Source: UBA4658 sp002405485
GTDB taxonomy: Bacteria > Planctomycetota > Phycisphaerae > Phycisphaerales > UBA1924
Assembly: GCA_036823255.1 (NCBI GenBank)
Contig: DAISGC010000053.1
Coordinates: forward strand, 1-28,013
DNA length: 28,013 nucleotides
Direction of reading: 5' to 3'
This document shows positions 1-8,241 of the stretch, piece by piece. Under the pieces are notes generated by a model. It worked only from the letters and a program-made list of their open reading frames with translations. It was not told the origin of the DNA and did not search any database. A program made the translations under genes and the position numbers. Positions within the stretch are counted from its first letter, which is position 1. Every line of letters starts with the position of its first letter.

Positions 1-110
1 CTCTGCTGGTCACCCGTTTTTCGGGGGTGGGTCATACTTCCCTTTATTTTCGGGCCCTTTCTGTGTTTGGTGGGGGGGGTTTTTGGGGGGGGGGGGTTTT
101 GGGGGGGGGT
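1..110. other. Low-complexity contig edge, probably artefact
   Basis: The stretch is made of G and T homopolymers (runs of 8 to 14 G between about 72 and 109) and encodes only Gly, Val, Phe and Trp in the feoB frame. Recognisable FeoB sequence starts abruptly at about 112. The frame is open from base 1, but the translation does not resemble the FeoB G1 and G2 region that should be here. A sequencing or assembly error at a contig end is the simplest reading. Confidence 0.7.
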
Positions 111-1953
111 GTATGCGGATTTGATCGACCTGCCGGGGATCTATGCGCTTGAGCTGGATCAGATCGAGGCGCGGGTCTGCCGGGAGGTGCTGGCTGGGAC
201 GGCCGCGCCGCGTGGGGAGCCGATGGGCGCTCCCGAGTGTGCGGTGGTGGTTGTGGACGCGGCGAATCTGGCGCGGAACCTGACGCTGGTGGGCGAGGTG
301 GTTCGGCGGCGTCTGCCGACGGTGTTGGCGGTGAACATGATGGATCTTGCCGAGGGCAAGGGGATCAAGCTGGATCCCGCTCGGCTGAGCGCGGCGCTTG
401 GGTGCGAAGTCGTGCCGACCAATGCGCGGGCGGGCGAGGGCGTGGACGAGCTGCGGATGGCGATTCGGCGTGCGCGGATACCTGCGCCGGTCGAGCCGGT
501 GCCGGCGGATGTGCAGGGGCTGCGTCACTGGGCCCAGGAGATGGCCGACCGGGCCCTGCATCCGGAGCACGCGCACGATGTGCCGGACATTCTGGAAGAG
601 ACCAAGAGCGACCGTGCGGACAAGCTGATTATGCACCCGGTGCTGGGGCCGGTGATCTTTGCCGGGGTGATGACGGGGCTGTTCTACGTGCTTTTTGTGC
701 TGGCGACGTATCCGATGGATTGGATCGATCGGATCTTCGGGTTCAGCACGGCGTTGATCGACGCGCACATGCCGGAGGGGATTCTGCGAGACCTGCTCAG
801 TCACGGGGTGGTGGCGGGGGTGGGGAGCACGGTGATCTTTCTGCCGCAGATCTGCCTGCTGTTCTTTCTGATCGCGTTGCTGGAGGACACTGGGTATCTG
901 GCGCGTGGTGCGTTTGTGATGGATCGGCTGCTGAGGCCGTTCGGGCTGCCCGGGCATGCGTTTGTGCCGCTGCTGTCGTCGCACGCGTGCGCGCTGCCGG
1001 GGATCATGGCGACGCGGGCGATCCCTGATCCGAAGGAGCGGCTGGCGACGATTCTGGTGGCGCCGTTCATGACGTGTTCTGCGCGGCTGCCGGTGTACAT
1101 CCTGCTGACGACGCTGTTGTTCAAGGACCAGCCGATGATGGCGGCCCTGGCGTTTGTGGGGTGCTATGGGCTTGGGATCGCGGCGGGGGTGTTCAGCGCG
1201 CTCATTGCTCGGCGGACGATCCTGCGGGGCAGGAGCCGGGCGATGGTGATGGAGCTGCCGAGCTACAAGTGGCCGAGCATTCGGACGGCGGTGCTGGGCA
1301 CGGTCGATCGCGGGTGGGTGTTCTTGAAGAACGCCGGCACGGTGATCCTGATGATCTGCATCGTGCTGTGGTGGCTTGGGGCGTATCCGCAGGTGCAGCC
1401 GCCGACGGAGGCAACGACGCTGCGCGAGCAGGCGGAGGTGCTGCGCGAGCCGTACAAGCAGACTTCGGCGCCGCAAGAGCTGGTGACCAAGGCCGAAGAG
1501 CTTGAGGCTCAGGCGGAGCGGATCGAAGCCCGGCATGCGGCGGAGCACTCGTTTCTGGGTCGGACGGGACGGGCGGTGCAGCCGCTGTTCCAGCCGCTGG
1601 GCTTTGATTGGCAGCTCACGATCGGCGTGATGGCGAGCTTTGCGGCCCGGGAGGTGTTTGTCTCGACGATGAACGTGATCATCGCCGGGCAGGAGGAGGC
1701 CGCGGAGGGCGAGGAGGAGGGCCTGATGGAGCAGATCCAGCAGGCGAGGCGGTCTGACGGGGTGACGCCGGTGTTCACACCGGCGGTGAGCTGGGCTCTG
1801 CTGGTGTTCTTTGTGCTGGCGATGCAGTGCCTTCCGACGCTGGCGGTGACGGCGCGGGAAGCGGGCGGCGCAAAGTGGGCGCTTCTGCAACTCGCATGGA
1901 TGAGCGGGCTGGCGTACATTGCGGCGTTGATCGTGTATCAGGTGCTGAAGTGA
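67..1953 (+). CDS. feoB: Ferrous iron transporter FeoB, 5'-truncated
   Basis: FeoB imports Fe2+ through the inner membrane and has an N-terminal GTPase domain. The recognisable protein begins at nt 112 with the G3 motif (D-L-P-G in LIDLPGIYAL). It continues through G4 (NMMD, about nt 334-345) and a G5-like NARAGEG. The membrane part carries both Gate regions, including GVGSTVIFLPQ, LEDTGYLARGAFVMDR, PFMTCSARLPVY and, near the C-terminus, ASFAAREVFVSTM. A charged, coiled-coil-like insertion (about nt 1400-1550) separates two membrane segments. The P-loop (G1) and switch I are missing because homology stops at the poor-quality window edge. The TTG at 67 is only the first possible start in an open frame and is not believed to be the true one. 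The downstream small gene starts inside the stop codon of feoB. Confidence 0.95.
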   Translation: MVGGVFGGGGFWGGVYADLIDLPGIYALELDQIEARVCREVLAGTAAPRGEPMGAPECAVVVVDAANLARNLTLVGEVVRRRLPTVLAVNMMDLAEGKGIKLDPARLSAALGCEVVPTNARAGEGVDELRMAIRRARIPAPVEPVPADVQGLRHWAQEMADRALHPEHAHDVPDILEETKSDRADKLIMHPVLGPVIFAGVMTGLFYVLFVLATYPMDWIDRIFGFSTALIDAHMPEGILRDLLSHGVVAGVGSTVIFLPQICLLFFLIALLEDTGYLARGAFVMDRLLRPFGLPGHAFVPLLSSHACALPGIMATRAIPDPKERLATILVAPFMTCSARLPVYILLTTLLFKDQPMMAALAFVGCYGLGIAAGVFSALIARRTILRGRSRAMVMELPSYKWPSIRTAVLGTVDRGWVFLKNAGTVILMICIVLWWLGAYPQVQPPTEATTLREQAEVLREPYKQTSAPQELVTKAEELEAQAERIEARHAAEHSFLGRTGRAVQPLFQPLGFDWQLTIGVMASFAAREVFVSTMNVIIAGQEEAAEGEEEGLMEQIQQARRSDGVTPVFTPAVSWALLVFFVLAMQCLPTLAVTAREAGGAKWALLQLAWMSGLAYIAALIVYQVLK

Positions 1954-2276
1954 CGGACTGCCCAAGAGACCACGTGACGAGCCGAGGACCAAACGACGAC
2001 GCGAGCGAGCGGGGGCGCGGCACGGCATGTGCGTTGCGGCGGGGCGGGGGCTTGGGGGCCGGCGTGGGCAGCCACTTGGCCGCTGTGCCCCTTGCCGCGG
2101 CGTTTCCGGTGGGGGACGGGCAGTGCTGGGTGGCGACGGGGAGCTTCGTGCGTGCGGCGGCGTGGCTGCTCAAGGGCGTGCTGCCGATTCCGTTTCTCAG
2201 TCAGCGGGCCAAGGCCAAGAAGCAGACCAAGCTGGTTTCGCTCACGATCGGTGGAAAGACGCCGAATCGGGAGTAA
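1950..2276 (+). CDS. Small protein of unknown function downstream of feoB
   Basis: This is a 108-residue frame with a GTG start that overlaps the feoB stop (GTGA), an arrangement typical of translational coupling. The N-terminal third is polar and probably disordered. The middle (about residues 33-80) is Gly/Ala-rich and hydrophobic, with one possible membrane or membrane-associated segment near FVRAAAWLLKGVLPIPF. The C-terminus is basic (QRAKAKKQTK). I recognise no family; it does not look like FeoA or FeoC. The position suggests a role connected with iron transport, but that is inference. A chance open frame in GC-rich DNA is possible, although the tight overlap argues for a real gene. Confidence 0.55.
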   Translation: MTDCPRDHVTSRGPNDDASERGRGTACALRRGGGLGAGVGSHLAAVPLAAAFPVGDGQCWVATGSFVRAAAWLLKGVLPIPFLSQRAKAKKQTKLVSLTIGGKTPNRE

Positions 2277-2446
2277 TTGCTCGCCCAGCGCGACGACGAC
2301 CTCCGGACACACGGGTCGGGGAGGCGATCGTCATGGCGCGGAGAGGTGGGGAAGTGGGGGAATCCGGCGGATGGCGTGTCCTTCGGAGCCGGTGCTCTGC
2401 CGGGTGGACGTTCATGATGAAGTTCGTGTTCGATCCTGCCGGAGGC

Positions 2447-2476
2447 TTGCCGGTACGGGCAGGAATCGGGTAGATT
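2447..2476 (+). promoter_or_regulatory. Possible sigma-70-like promoter before the subtilase gene
   Basis: TTGCCG (2447-2452) and TAGATT (2471-2476) are separated by 18 bases and match the -35 and -10 consensus at four of six positions each. They lie about 55 bases before the ATG at 2530, within the otherwise featureless 253-base gap after the feoB unit. By-eye matches of this quality are weak evidence in GC-rich DNA. Confidence 0.3.
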
Positions 2477-2529
2477 GTCCGGGCGAACTCGGGGAGTTCC
2501 CTTTGGGGGAGAGTGCTCGGAGGCGGATC

Positions 2530-4812
2530 ATGGGTCGGACGTCGGCAATCGTCATTGGTGCTTCGCTGGCTGTGCTCGTGACGGGAGTCTCGTCGCTTGC
2601 GACGACGGGGGCACAGCGGCCGAGCGAGCATGTTCGGGTGTATCGGGGTGTGACCGAGCCTCTGACGCTCGATGCGGCGGGTCGCGTGGCGGTGCTCGTG
2701 TCTGATGCAGGGGCTCTGAAGGCGATCGCTGGGGCGAGCGGCTCCGAGGTGGGGGACGCGGAGGCCTCGTCGCTGGTTGGATGGTGGCTGATCCGGGTGG
2801 GAGCGGGGATGACGGTCGAGCAGGCGGCGGGTGTGCTTGCCAGTCGCGAGGACGTGGGGTTCGTGTCGCCGGTGTATCTGGATCGCCGGGGCGGTCCGCT
2901 GTGGATGGGCCCGCGGATGCTCGTCGGCCGGGATGCGGGGGTCGGGCTGGACGTTGAGCACGCGAAGGTGACCGAGTTGATGCCCGGCGTGGAATCGGTC
3001 GAGGTGTCGACGCGGAGCGGGCTTGAGCTTCTGCAGCGGGCCAACGCCATGGCGGCGAAGGCGGGGGTCCGGTTCGCGGAGCCGGACTGGGCGTTTACCG
3101 GGGGTTCTGCGCTGACGCCCAACGACACGTTCTATCCGTCACAGTGGGCGATGAACCAGGCCAACAACTGGGACATGAACGCCCCGCAGGCGTGGGACGT
3201 GACGACGGGCTCGAGCTCGATCATCACGGTGATCATCGACACCGGCGTGGAGCTGACGCATCCGGACCTGAACCTTGCGCCGGGGACCGACACGACCGGC
3301 GCCGCGCTCACGGGCCAGCCGGGGAACGCCTGCGACAACCACGGGACGCCGGTCGCGGGGTGCGTGTCGGCGCGGATCAACAACGGGCTCGGGTGCGTGG
3401 GCATCGCTCCGTCGACGCGGTCGTCGTCGGCACGGACGTTTGTGAGCAACCTGTCGTGCGATGGGTCGTGGAGCTCGTTTGCGTCGTACACGGTGAACTC
3501 GCTGGCGTTTGCGCAGTCCACGGGGGCGCGGGTGACGAACAACTCGAACTACTACGGGTTCACGTCGGGAGCGATCGAGAGCGCGTACGCGACGACCTAT
3601 GCCGCGGGCATCGTGCACTTTGCGTCTGCCGGGAACAACGGCACGGGGACGATCGCGTATCCGTCGAGCGTGGCGTTCGTGAACTCGGTGGCGGCGCTGG
3701 CGAGCTCCGGGGCTCGAGCCGGGTTCAGCCAGTTCGGGCCTGGGCTGGATTTCATTGCGCCTGGCGCGTCGGTGATCTCGGCGGACATAACTGGAGCCGG
3801 GGGGTATGTCCCGGGCGACTATGTGATCGTCAACGGGACGTCGTTCGCGTCGCCGTATGCGGCGGGGGTCGCCGCGCTGGTGCTGTCCAAGAACGCGTCG
3901 CTGACGGCGTCGGAGGTGGAGGGGATCATGCAGAGCACGGCGCGGGACATGGGGTCGGTGGGATATGACACGGGATTCGGGTGGGGCCTTGTGGACGCGC
4001 ATGCGGCGCTGCTGGCCACGCCGTCGGCGTGTGTGGCGGACTTTGACGGCATTGGCGGGGTGACGTTCGACGACATCTTCGCGATGCTCAACGCGTGGTT
4101 TGCCGGCTCCGCGCAGGCGGATGTGGACGGTCTTGCGGGGCTGTCGTTCAACGACATCTTCTTCTTTCTGAACGCCTGGTTCGCGGGGGGCTTGGGCGGG
4201 CCGGGGGCATTCCTGGCAGGGTCAGAGCGAGGGTGCGGGGCTGGCTTCATCAACCGTTCGAAGAGCGGTCGGTATACCGTTTCCCGGCCTGGATTCGGGC
4301 CGCCGAAGGGCGTGCAGCGGGCGGGTTGCGGTGATGGAGCCGAGGAACATGATCAATCGTCGAGCGGCGTCGAGCGTGTTGGTTCTGACCGTTGTGGCTG
4401 GTCTTGCGGTGGGGCTGAACGCTGTATCGGCGGGGGCGGATGTCGCGGGGTCTGTGTCTGGGGCAGGGTCTGTGTCTGGGGCAGGGTCCGGGTCCAGGGC
4501 TGGGGAGGGCACGTCCTCGGACAAGCTGAGCTTGCCGCTGCCGGTGGATCCTCGGCTGGTGCGCGGGGAGCTTCCCAACGGGCTGAGCTACATCGTGCTG
4601 CAGCACACCAATCCGCCCGGTCGAGCGGCGATGTACATCCACGTGTCGACGGGGTCGTTCAACGAGAAGGAGCACCAGCGCGGGATCGCGCACTACCTGG
4701 AGCACATGGCGTTCAACGGGTCGGAGAACTTTCCGCCCAACACGGTGATCGACTTCTTCCAGGCGATGGGGCTGAGCTTCGGGCAGCACCAGAACGCGTT
4801 CACGAGCTTTGA
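2530..4812 (+). CDS. Secreted subtilisin-like (S8) serine protease with dockerin-like tail
   Basis: This is an exported serine endopeptidase. The ATG at 2530 has GGAGG six bases upstream and opens a signal peptide (MGRTSAIVIGASLAVLVTG). A propeptide-like region follows to about residue 205. The catalytic triad is complete: Asp237 (IIDTGVE), His271 (NHGTPVAG) and Ser438 (NGTSFASP), with the oxyanion Asn in SAGNNGTG. Residues about 499-555 form the paired dockerin-like module seen in Phycisphaerae (ADFDG...DIFAMLNAWFAG, then DVDG...DIFFFLNAWFAG). The expected stop soon after that module is absent. The frame runs on to 4812, about 460 bases into the M16 gene, with Gly/Arg/Ser-rich sequence unlike any domain. 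The functional protein probably ends near 4200-4260, so a frameshift or lost stop is likely. Confidence 0.88.
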   Translation: MGRTSAIVIGASLAVLVTGVSSLATTGAQRPSEHVRVYRGVTEPLTLDAAGRVAVLVSDAGALKAIAGASGSEVGDAEASSLVGWWLIRVGAGMTVEQAAGVLASREDVGFVSPVYLDRRGGPLWMGPRMLVGRDAGVGLDVEHAKVTELMPGVESVEVSTRSGLELLQRANAMAAKAGVRFAEPDWAFTGGSALTPNDTFYPSQWAMNQANNWDMNAPQAWDVTTGSSSIITVIIDTGVELTHPDLNLAPGTDTTGAALTGQPGNACDNHGTPVAGCVSARINNGLGCVGIAPSTRSSSARTFVSNLSCDGSWSSFASYTVNSLAFAQSTGARVTNNSNYYGFTSGAIESAYATTYAAGIVHFASAGNNGTGTIAYPSSVAFVNSVAALASSGARAGFSQFGPGLDFIAPGASVISADITGAGGYVPGDYVIVNGTSFASPYAAGVAALVLSKNASLTASEVEGIMQSTARDMGSVGYDTGFGWGLVDAHAALLATPSACVADFDGIGGVTFDDIFAMLNAWFAGSAQADVDGLAGLSFNDIFFFLNAWFAGGLGGPGAFLAGSERGCGAGFINRSKSGRYTVSRPGFGPPKGVQRAGCGDGAEEHDQSSSGVERVGSDRCGWSCGGAERCIGGGGCRGVCVWGRVCVWGRVRVQGWGGHVLGQAELAAAGGSSAGARGASQRAELHRAAAHQSARSSGDVHPRVDGVVQREGAPARDRALPGAHGVQRVGELSAQHGDRLLPGDGAELRAAPERVHEL

Positions 4813-7300
4813 CCAGACGGCGTACATGCTGTTCTTCCCGGACACCAAGCCCGAGACGGTGGAGAAGGGGATGCGGTTCTTCTCCGACGTGGCGATGCGG
4901 CTGACGCTGGATCCGAAGGAGATCGAGGAGGAACGCGGGATCATCATCGAGGAGAAGCGGACGCGAGCCGGGGGGCAGCAGCGGATGCAGGACTACGTGC
5001 TGGAGCGGATCGCGCCGGGGTCGCTCATCGGCAGCCGGCTCCCGATCGGAACCGAGCAGACGATCAAGAGCGTGATGCGCGAGGACTTCCTCGACTATTA
5101 CGGCACGTACTACACCCCGAGCAACATGACGGTGATGGTGGTGGCGGACGCGGATCCGAAGGAGATGGTCGAGCAGATCACTCGGGCGTTCTCCAGCGGG
5201 GAGAAGCAGGCGCGGCCCTCGGACGTGGATCCCGGCGTGAAGCCGACGGTGGGCACGAGCGGAGTGGTCGCGACCGACAAGGAGCAGACGAGCGTCGACA
5301 TCCAGCTCATGCGGATCTGGAGCAAGCGTGAGCCGACGACGACGGTGGGCACGATGCGTCGCGACCTGATCGATCAGCTCGCGTCGGGCGCGTTCAATCG
5401 GCGGTTTGGGGCGAAGCTCTCGGCGGGCGGGACGAGCTATCTGTCGGCGTCGGGGGGCGGGTCGGACCTGTTCAACGTGGCGTTCGTGACCTCGGTGAAC
5501 GCCGAGGGCGACGCGGTGAAGTGGAAGCAGATCCTCGCGGAGCTGGGCGCGGAGACGCAGCGTGCGCGGCTGCACGGGTTCTCTGCGCGGGAGATCGACG
5601 ACGTGAAGTCGGCGATCATCTCGTCGGCGGAGCGGTTCGTGGAGCAGGAGAAGACGCTGCCGGCCCGGGCGGTGATCATGCAGATGAACAACGCGGTGGC
5701 GAGCGGCGACACGATGGTCGGGGCCGCCGACGAGCTGAAGCTGGTGAAGGAGCTGCTGCCGACGATCACGCCGGAGGAGGTCTCGCGGGTGTTTGCGCGG
5801 GACTTTGACATGTCCAGCGTGGTGGCGGTGGCGCAGTTTCCGAGCACGCTGGCGGACGGGACGAGCCCGCCGAGCGAGGCGGAGTTTGCGGCCGAGGCCC
5901 GCAAGGCGCTGGATGTCAAGCCGAGCGCCGAGAGCGAGTCGGATCGACCGACGTCGCTGATGGCGGCGACGCCGAAGCCGGGCGCTGTGGAGAGCCAGCA
6001 GGTGCACGAGGCCAGCAAGGTGGTGAGCGGGTGGCTGGGGAACAACGTGCGGTTCCACTACCGGTTCATGGACTATCGGAAGGACCAGGTGACGGTGACG
6101 GTGTCGCTGGCCGGGGGCACGATCCAGGAGACGTCTGCGAATCGCGGCGTGGCGGAGGCGGCCGGGCTTGCCTGGGCGCGTCCGGCGACGAGCGTGCTGA
6201 CGAGCACGAACATCCGCGACCTGATGACCGGCAAGAAGGTGTCGGTGCGCGGCGGAGCGGGGATGGACGCGATGGCGCTGACGGTCTCCGGCAGCCCGGC
6301 GGAGCTGGAGACGGGGATGCAGCTTGCGCATCTGCTGCTGACGGATCCGGTGATCGAGAAGGCGGCGTTTGACCAGTGGAAGCGTCGGCAGCTCCAGGAG
6401 ATCGAGGAGCGGGCCAAGATCGTCGAGGGTGTGTTTGCCGAGTCGCTGGCGGGCACGATCTATCCGGGGAGCGAGATCCGCACGCAGCCGCTGACGGCGG
6501 AGCAGGTGAACGCGCTGACGCTGGAGGCGGCGCAGGCGTTCCTGAAGAACGCGGTGGCGACGGCGCCGATCGAGGTCTCGATCGTCGGGGACATTGCGCA
6601 GGACAAGGCGATGGATCTGCTGAAGACGTACGTCGCCTCGCTCCCGTCGCGGGACCGGATCGGCTCGGCGACGCTGGACGGTCTGCGGGCGGTGCAGCGG
6701 CCCAAGGGGCCGCGGGTGATCGAGAAGACGGTGGACACGTCGACGGACAAGGCCCTTGTGGCGGTGGGCTTCTATGGCCCGGACGCGGACAACGTGGTGG
6801 ATCGACGCGACATGCAGATCGCCAGCCGCGTGCTCTCGACGCGGATCATCAAGCGGGTGCGCGAGGCCGAGCAGCTTGTGTACAGCGCCAGCGCGAATCT
6901 GCGGCCGGGGCTTGAGTTCCCGGGGTTTGGGACCATGGCGCTGGTGGCGCCGACGAAGCCGGAGAAGACGGCCCGTCTGGTCGAGGTGACCAACGAGCTG
7001 TTTGCCGACTTCGCCAAGGGCGGACCGACGCCCGAGGAGCTGGAGACGGCGAAGAAGCAGATCGCCAACACGCTTGATGAGCAGTACAAGGAGCCGAGCT
7101 TCTGGCTGAGCACGACGTCGATGATGACGTATCGGGATTCGAAGCTCGACGACGTGCTGTCTGCGCCGGCGTACTACCAGTCGCTGACGCCGGAGAAGGT
7201 GCGGGACACGTTCCGCAAGTACTTCACGCCGGAAGCGCAGATGGCGCTCATCGTCAAGCCCAAGGCGTCGGCGGGCGCGGGCGAGACCCAGGGCAGGTGA
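4349..7300 (+). CDS. M16 (pitrilysin/PqqL-type) zinc protease, secreted
   Basis: This is a two-lobed M16 metallopeptidase of 983 residues. The ATG at 4349 is chosen over upstream GTG 4331 and ATG 4334 because a GAGGA lies just before it and a good signal peptide follows (MINRRAASSVLVLTVVAGLAV). The inverted zinc motif HYLEH spans residues 115-119 (His115, catalytic Glu118, His119), and the distal Glu lies in the EEERGIIIEE stretch around residues 193-202. The second half is the inactive M16 lobe (for example GGTIQETSANRGVAEAAGLAW). Length and layout match PqqL-like periplasmic zinc proteases of about 930 residues. The mature N-terminus carries a short VSGAGS tandem repeat. It probably degrades peptides in the periplasm, working with or beside the upstream subtilase. 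Substrates are unknown. Confidence 0.93.
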   Translation: MINRRAASSVLVLTVVAGLAVGLNAVSAGADVAGSVSGAGSVSGAGSGSRAGEGTSSDKLSLPLPVDPRLVRGELPNGLSYIVLQHTNPPGRAAMYIHVSTGSFNEKEHQRGIAHYLEHMAFNGSENFPPNTVIDFFQAMGLSFGQHQNAFTSFDQTAYMLFFPDTKPETVEKGMRFFSDVAMRLTLDPKEIEEERGIIIEEKRTRAGGQQRMQDYVLERIAPGSLIGSRLPIGTEQTIKSVMREDFLDYYGTYYTPSNMTVMVVADADPKEMVEQITRAFSSGEKQARPSDVDPGVKPTVGTSGVVATDKEQTSVDIQLMRIWSKREPTTTVGTMRRDLIDQLASGAFNRRFGAKLSAGGTSYLSASGGGSDLFNVAFVTSVNAEGDAVKWKQILAELGAETQRARLHGFSAREIDDVKSAIISSAERFVEQEKTLPARAVIMQMNNAVASGDTMVGAADELKLVKELLPTITPEEVSRVFARDFDMSSVVAVAQFPSTLADGTSPPSEAEFAAEARKALDVKPSAESESDRPTSLMAATPKPGAVESQQVHEASKVVSGWLGNNVRFHYRFMDYRKDQVTVTVSLAGGTIQETSANRGVAEAAGLAWARPATSVLTSTNIRDLMTGKKVSVRGGAGMDAMALTVSGSPAELETGMQLAHLLLTDPVIEKAAFDQWKRRQLQEIEERAKIVEGVFAESLAGTIYPGSEIRTQPLTAEQVNALTLEAAQAFLKNAVATAPIEVSIVGDIAQDKAMDLLKTYVASLPSRDRIGSATLDGLRAVQRPKGPRVIEKTVDTSTDKALVAVGFYGPDADNVVDRRDMQIASRVLSTRIIKRVREAEQLVYSASANLRPGLEFPGFGTMALVAPTKPEKTARLVEVTNELFADFAKGGPTPEELETAKKQIANTLDEQYKEPSFWLSTTSMMTYRDSKLDDVLSAPAYYQSLTPEKVRDTFRKYFTPEAQMALIVKPKASAGAGETQGR
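4454..4489 (+). repeat. 18-bp tandem repeat inside the M16 gene
   Basis: There are two copies of an 18-base unit (gtgtctggggcagggtct) differing only in the last base, followed by a partial degenerate copy. They encode VSGAGS twice at the predicted mature N-terminus, just after the signal peptide. The repeat looks like a flexible linker and could gain or lose units without a frameshift. Confidence 0.85.
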
Positions 7301-7332
7301 GGCCCGGTCGTATGCCCATGTGAGCACTTCTC

Positions 7333-7366
7333 GCGGCGGCGGAGCGATCTCCGCCGCCGCTGCTTT
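7333..7366. terminator. Hairpin terminator between convergent genes
   Basis: A perfect 12-bp stem (GCGGCGGCGGAG at 7333-7344 pairing with CTCCGCCGCCGC at 7349-7360) encloses the tetraloop CGAT. It sits in the 80-base gap between the converging M16 and metallo-hydrolase genes, so it could serve both. The T-tract is poor (TGCTTTG on the + strand), so termination efficiency is uncertain. Confidence 0.7.
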
Positions 7367-7380
7367 GCGCCTGGGGCGGA

Positions 7381-8220
7381 TCAGTCCGGAATCTGGTGCT
7401 CGTCGAGGGTGAGCCCGTCGAAGGCCAGTCGCATGCCGGTTGGGAGGGTCGCGTTGGTCGTCTCGTGGGCAAGGTCGTGGGCCATGTGGACGAAGAAGGT
7501 CTGATCCGCGGCGACGTTGTGGGCGATGTTCACGGACTGCTCGAGCGTGAGATGGGTTGGGTGGTGGCGATGGCGGAGCGCGTCGAGCACGAGCGTGCGC
7601 ACGCCGACGAGGCGAGACCAGCTCTCAGGCGGGATGGCCGACACGTCGGTGCAATAGGCAAGGGGCCAGTGGCGGCGTGCGGGGCCTGAGAGGTGCTCCG
7701 GGGCGTCGAAGCGGAAGCCGACGATCGGGAGGCGGCCGTGCATGAGCCGGATCGGCGTGACGGTCAGCCCGAACAGGTCGATGGGTCGATCTGGCTCGAT
7801 CTGGAAGGCGATGAGGGTGGCGACGAAGGACTGGTTGACGTTGCGGTCGCTCTCGAAGATATGCATGAAGACTCGGCGGAGGTGGTCGAGGGTGTGGGCC
7901 TCGGCGTAGATGTCGATGGCGGTCCGCTGGACGGCGTTGAACCTGCGGACCTCGTCGAGCCCGAAGGTGTGATCGACGTGATTGTGGGTGAAGAGCACGG
8001 CGTCGCAGCGGGAGAGCTTGGCGCGGAGGGCCTGCTGCCGCAGGTCGGGCGTGGCGTCGATGAGGATGGTTCTGGGCGAGCCGGAGGCGTCGACGAACTC
8101 GATCGCCGCGCCGGTCCGGAGGCGCTGGTCGCGGGGGTCGGTGCTGGTGCAGACGGCGCAGGAGCAGGCGATGGCGGGAACTCCCGCGGAGGTGCCAGTG
8201 CCCAGGAACGTGAACCGCAT
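7381..8220 (-). CDS. MBL-fold metallo-hydrolase, PhnP-like phosphodiesterase
   Basis: The 279-residue protein is a metallo-beta-lactamase-fold hydrolase. The signature HxHxDH is HNHVDH at residues 79-84. Further likely metal ligands are the His of RLMHGRL, the Asp of YCTDVS and a C-terminal HMAHDLAHE. Near the N-terminus Cys19, Cys21 and Cys24 (ACSCAVCTSTDPRDQRLR) match the structural zinc site of PhnP, which cleaves phosphoribosyl cyclic phosphate. That supports the PhnP-like subfamily over glyoxalase II or RNase Z. No phn C-P lyase genes are nearby, so the substrate may be another cyclic phosphodiester. It is the last gene of the minus-strand run and starts 21 bases after the zinc-ribbon gene ends. 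Confidence 0.85.
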   Translation of the reverse strand: MRFTFLGTGTSAGVPAIACSCAVCTSTDPRDQRLRTGAAIEFVDASGSPRTILIDATPDLRQQALRAKLSRCDAVLFTHNHVDHTFGLDEVRRFNAVQRTAIDIYAEAHTLDHLRRVFMHIFESDRNVNQSFVATLIAFQIEPDRPIDLFGLTVTPIRLMHGRLPIVGFRFDAPEHLSGPARRHWPLAYCTDVSAIPPESWSRLVGVRTLVLDALRHRHHPTHLTLEQSVNIAHNVAADQTFFVHMAHDLAHETTNATLPTGMRLAFDGLTLDEHQIPD

Positions 8221-8241
8221 GAGCGACGATATCCGTGCCGG

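Noticed and set aside
2435..2463. Possible hairpin CCTGCC...GGCAGG before the subtilase gene as a riboswitch or terminator
   Set aside because: Only six base pairs with a long loop and no T-tract; it also overlaps the possible promoter.
4250..7327. Very long antisense open frame opposite the M16 gene
   Set aside because: The translation is Arg/His/Leu-rich without domains, and the + strand protein has complete family motifs. It is a GC-driven shadow. The same applies to long antisense frames opposite feoB, the metzincin gene, the beta-helix gene, mgtE, ruvB and the M28 gene.
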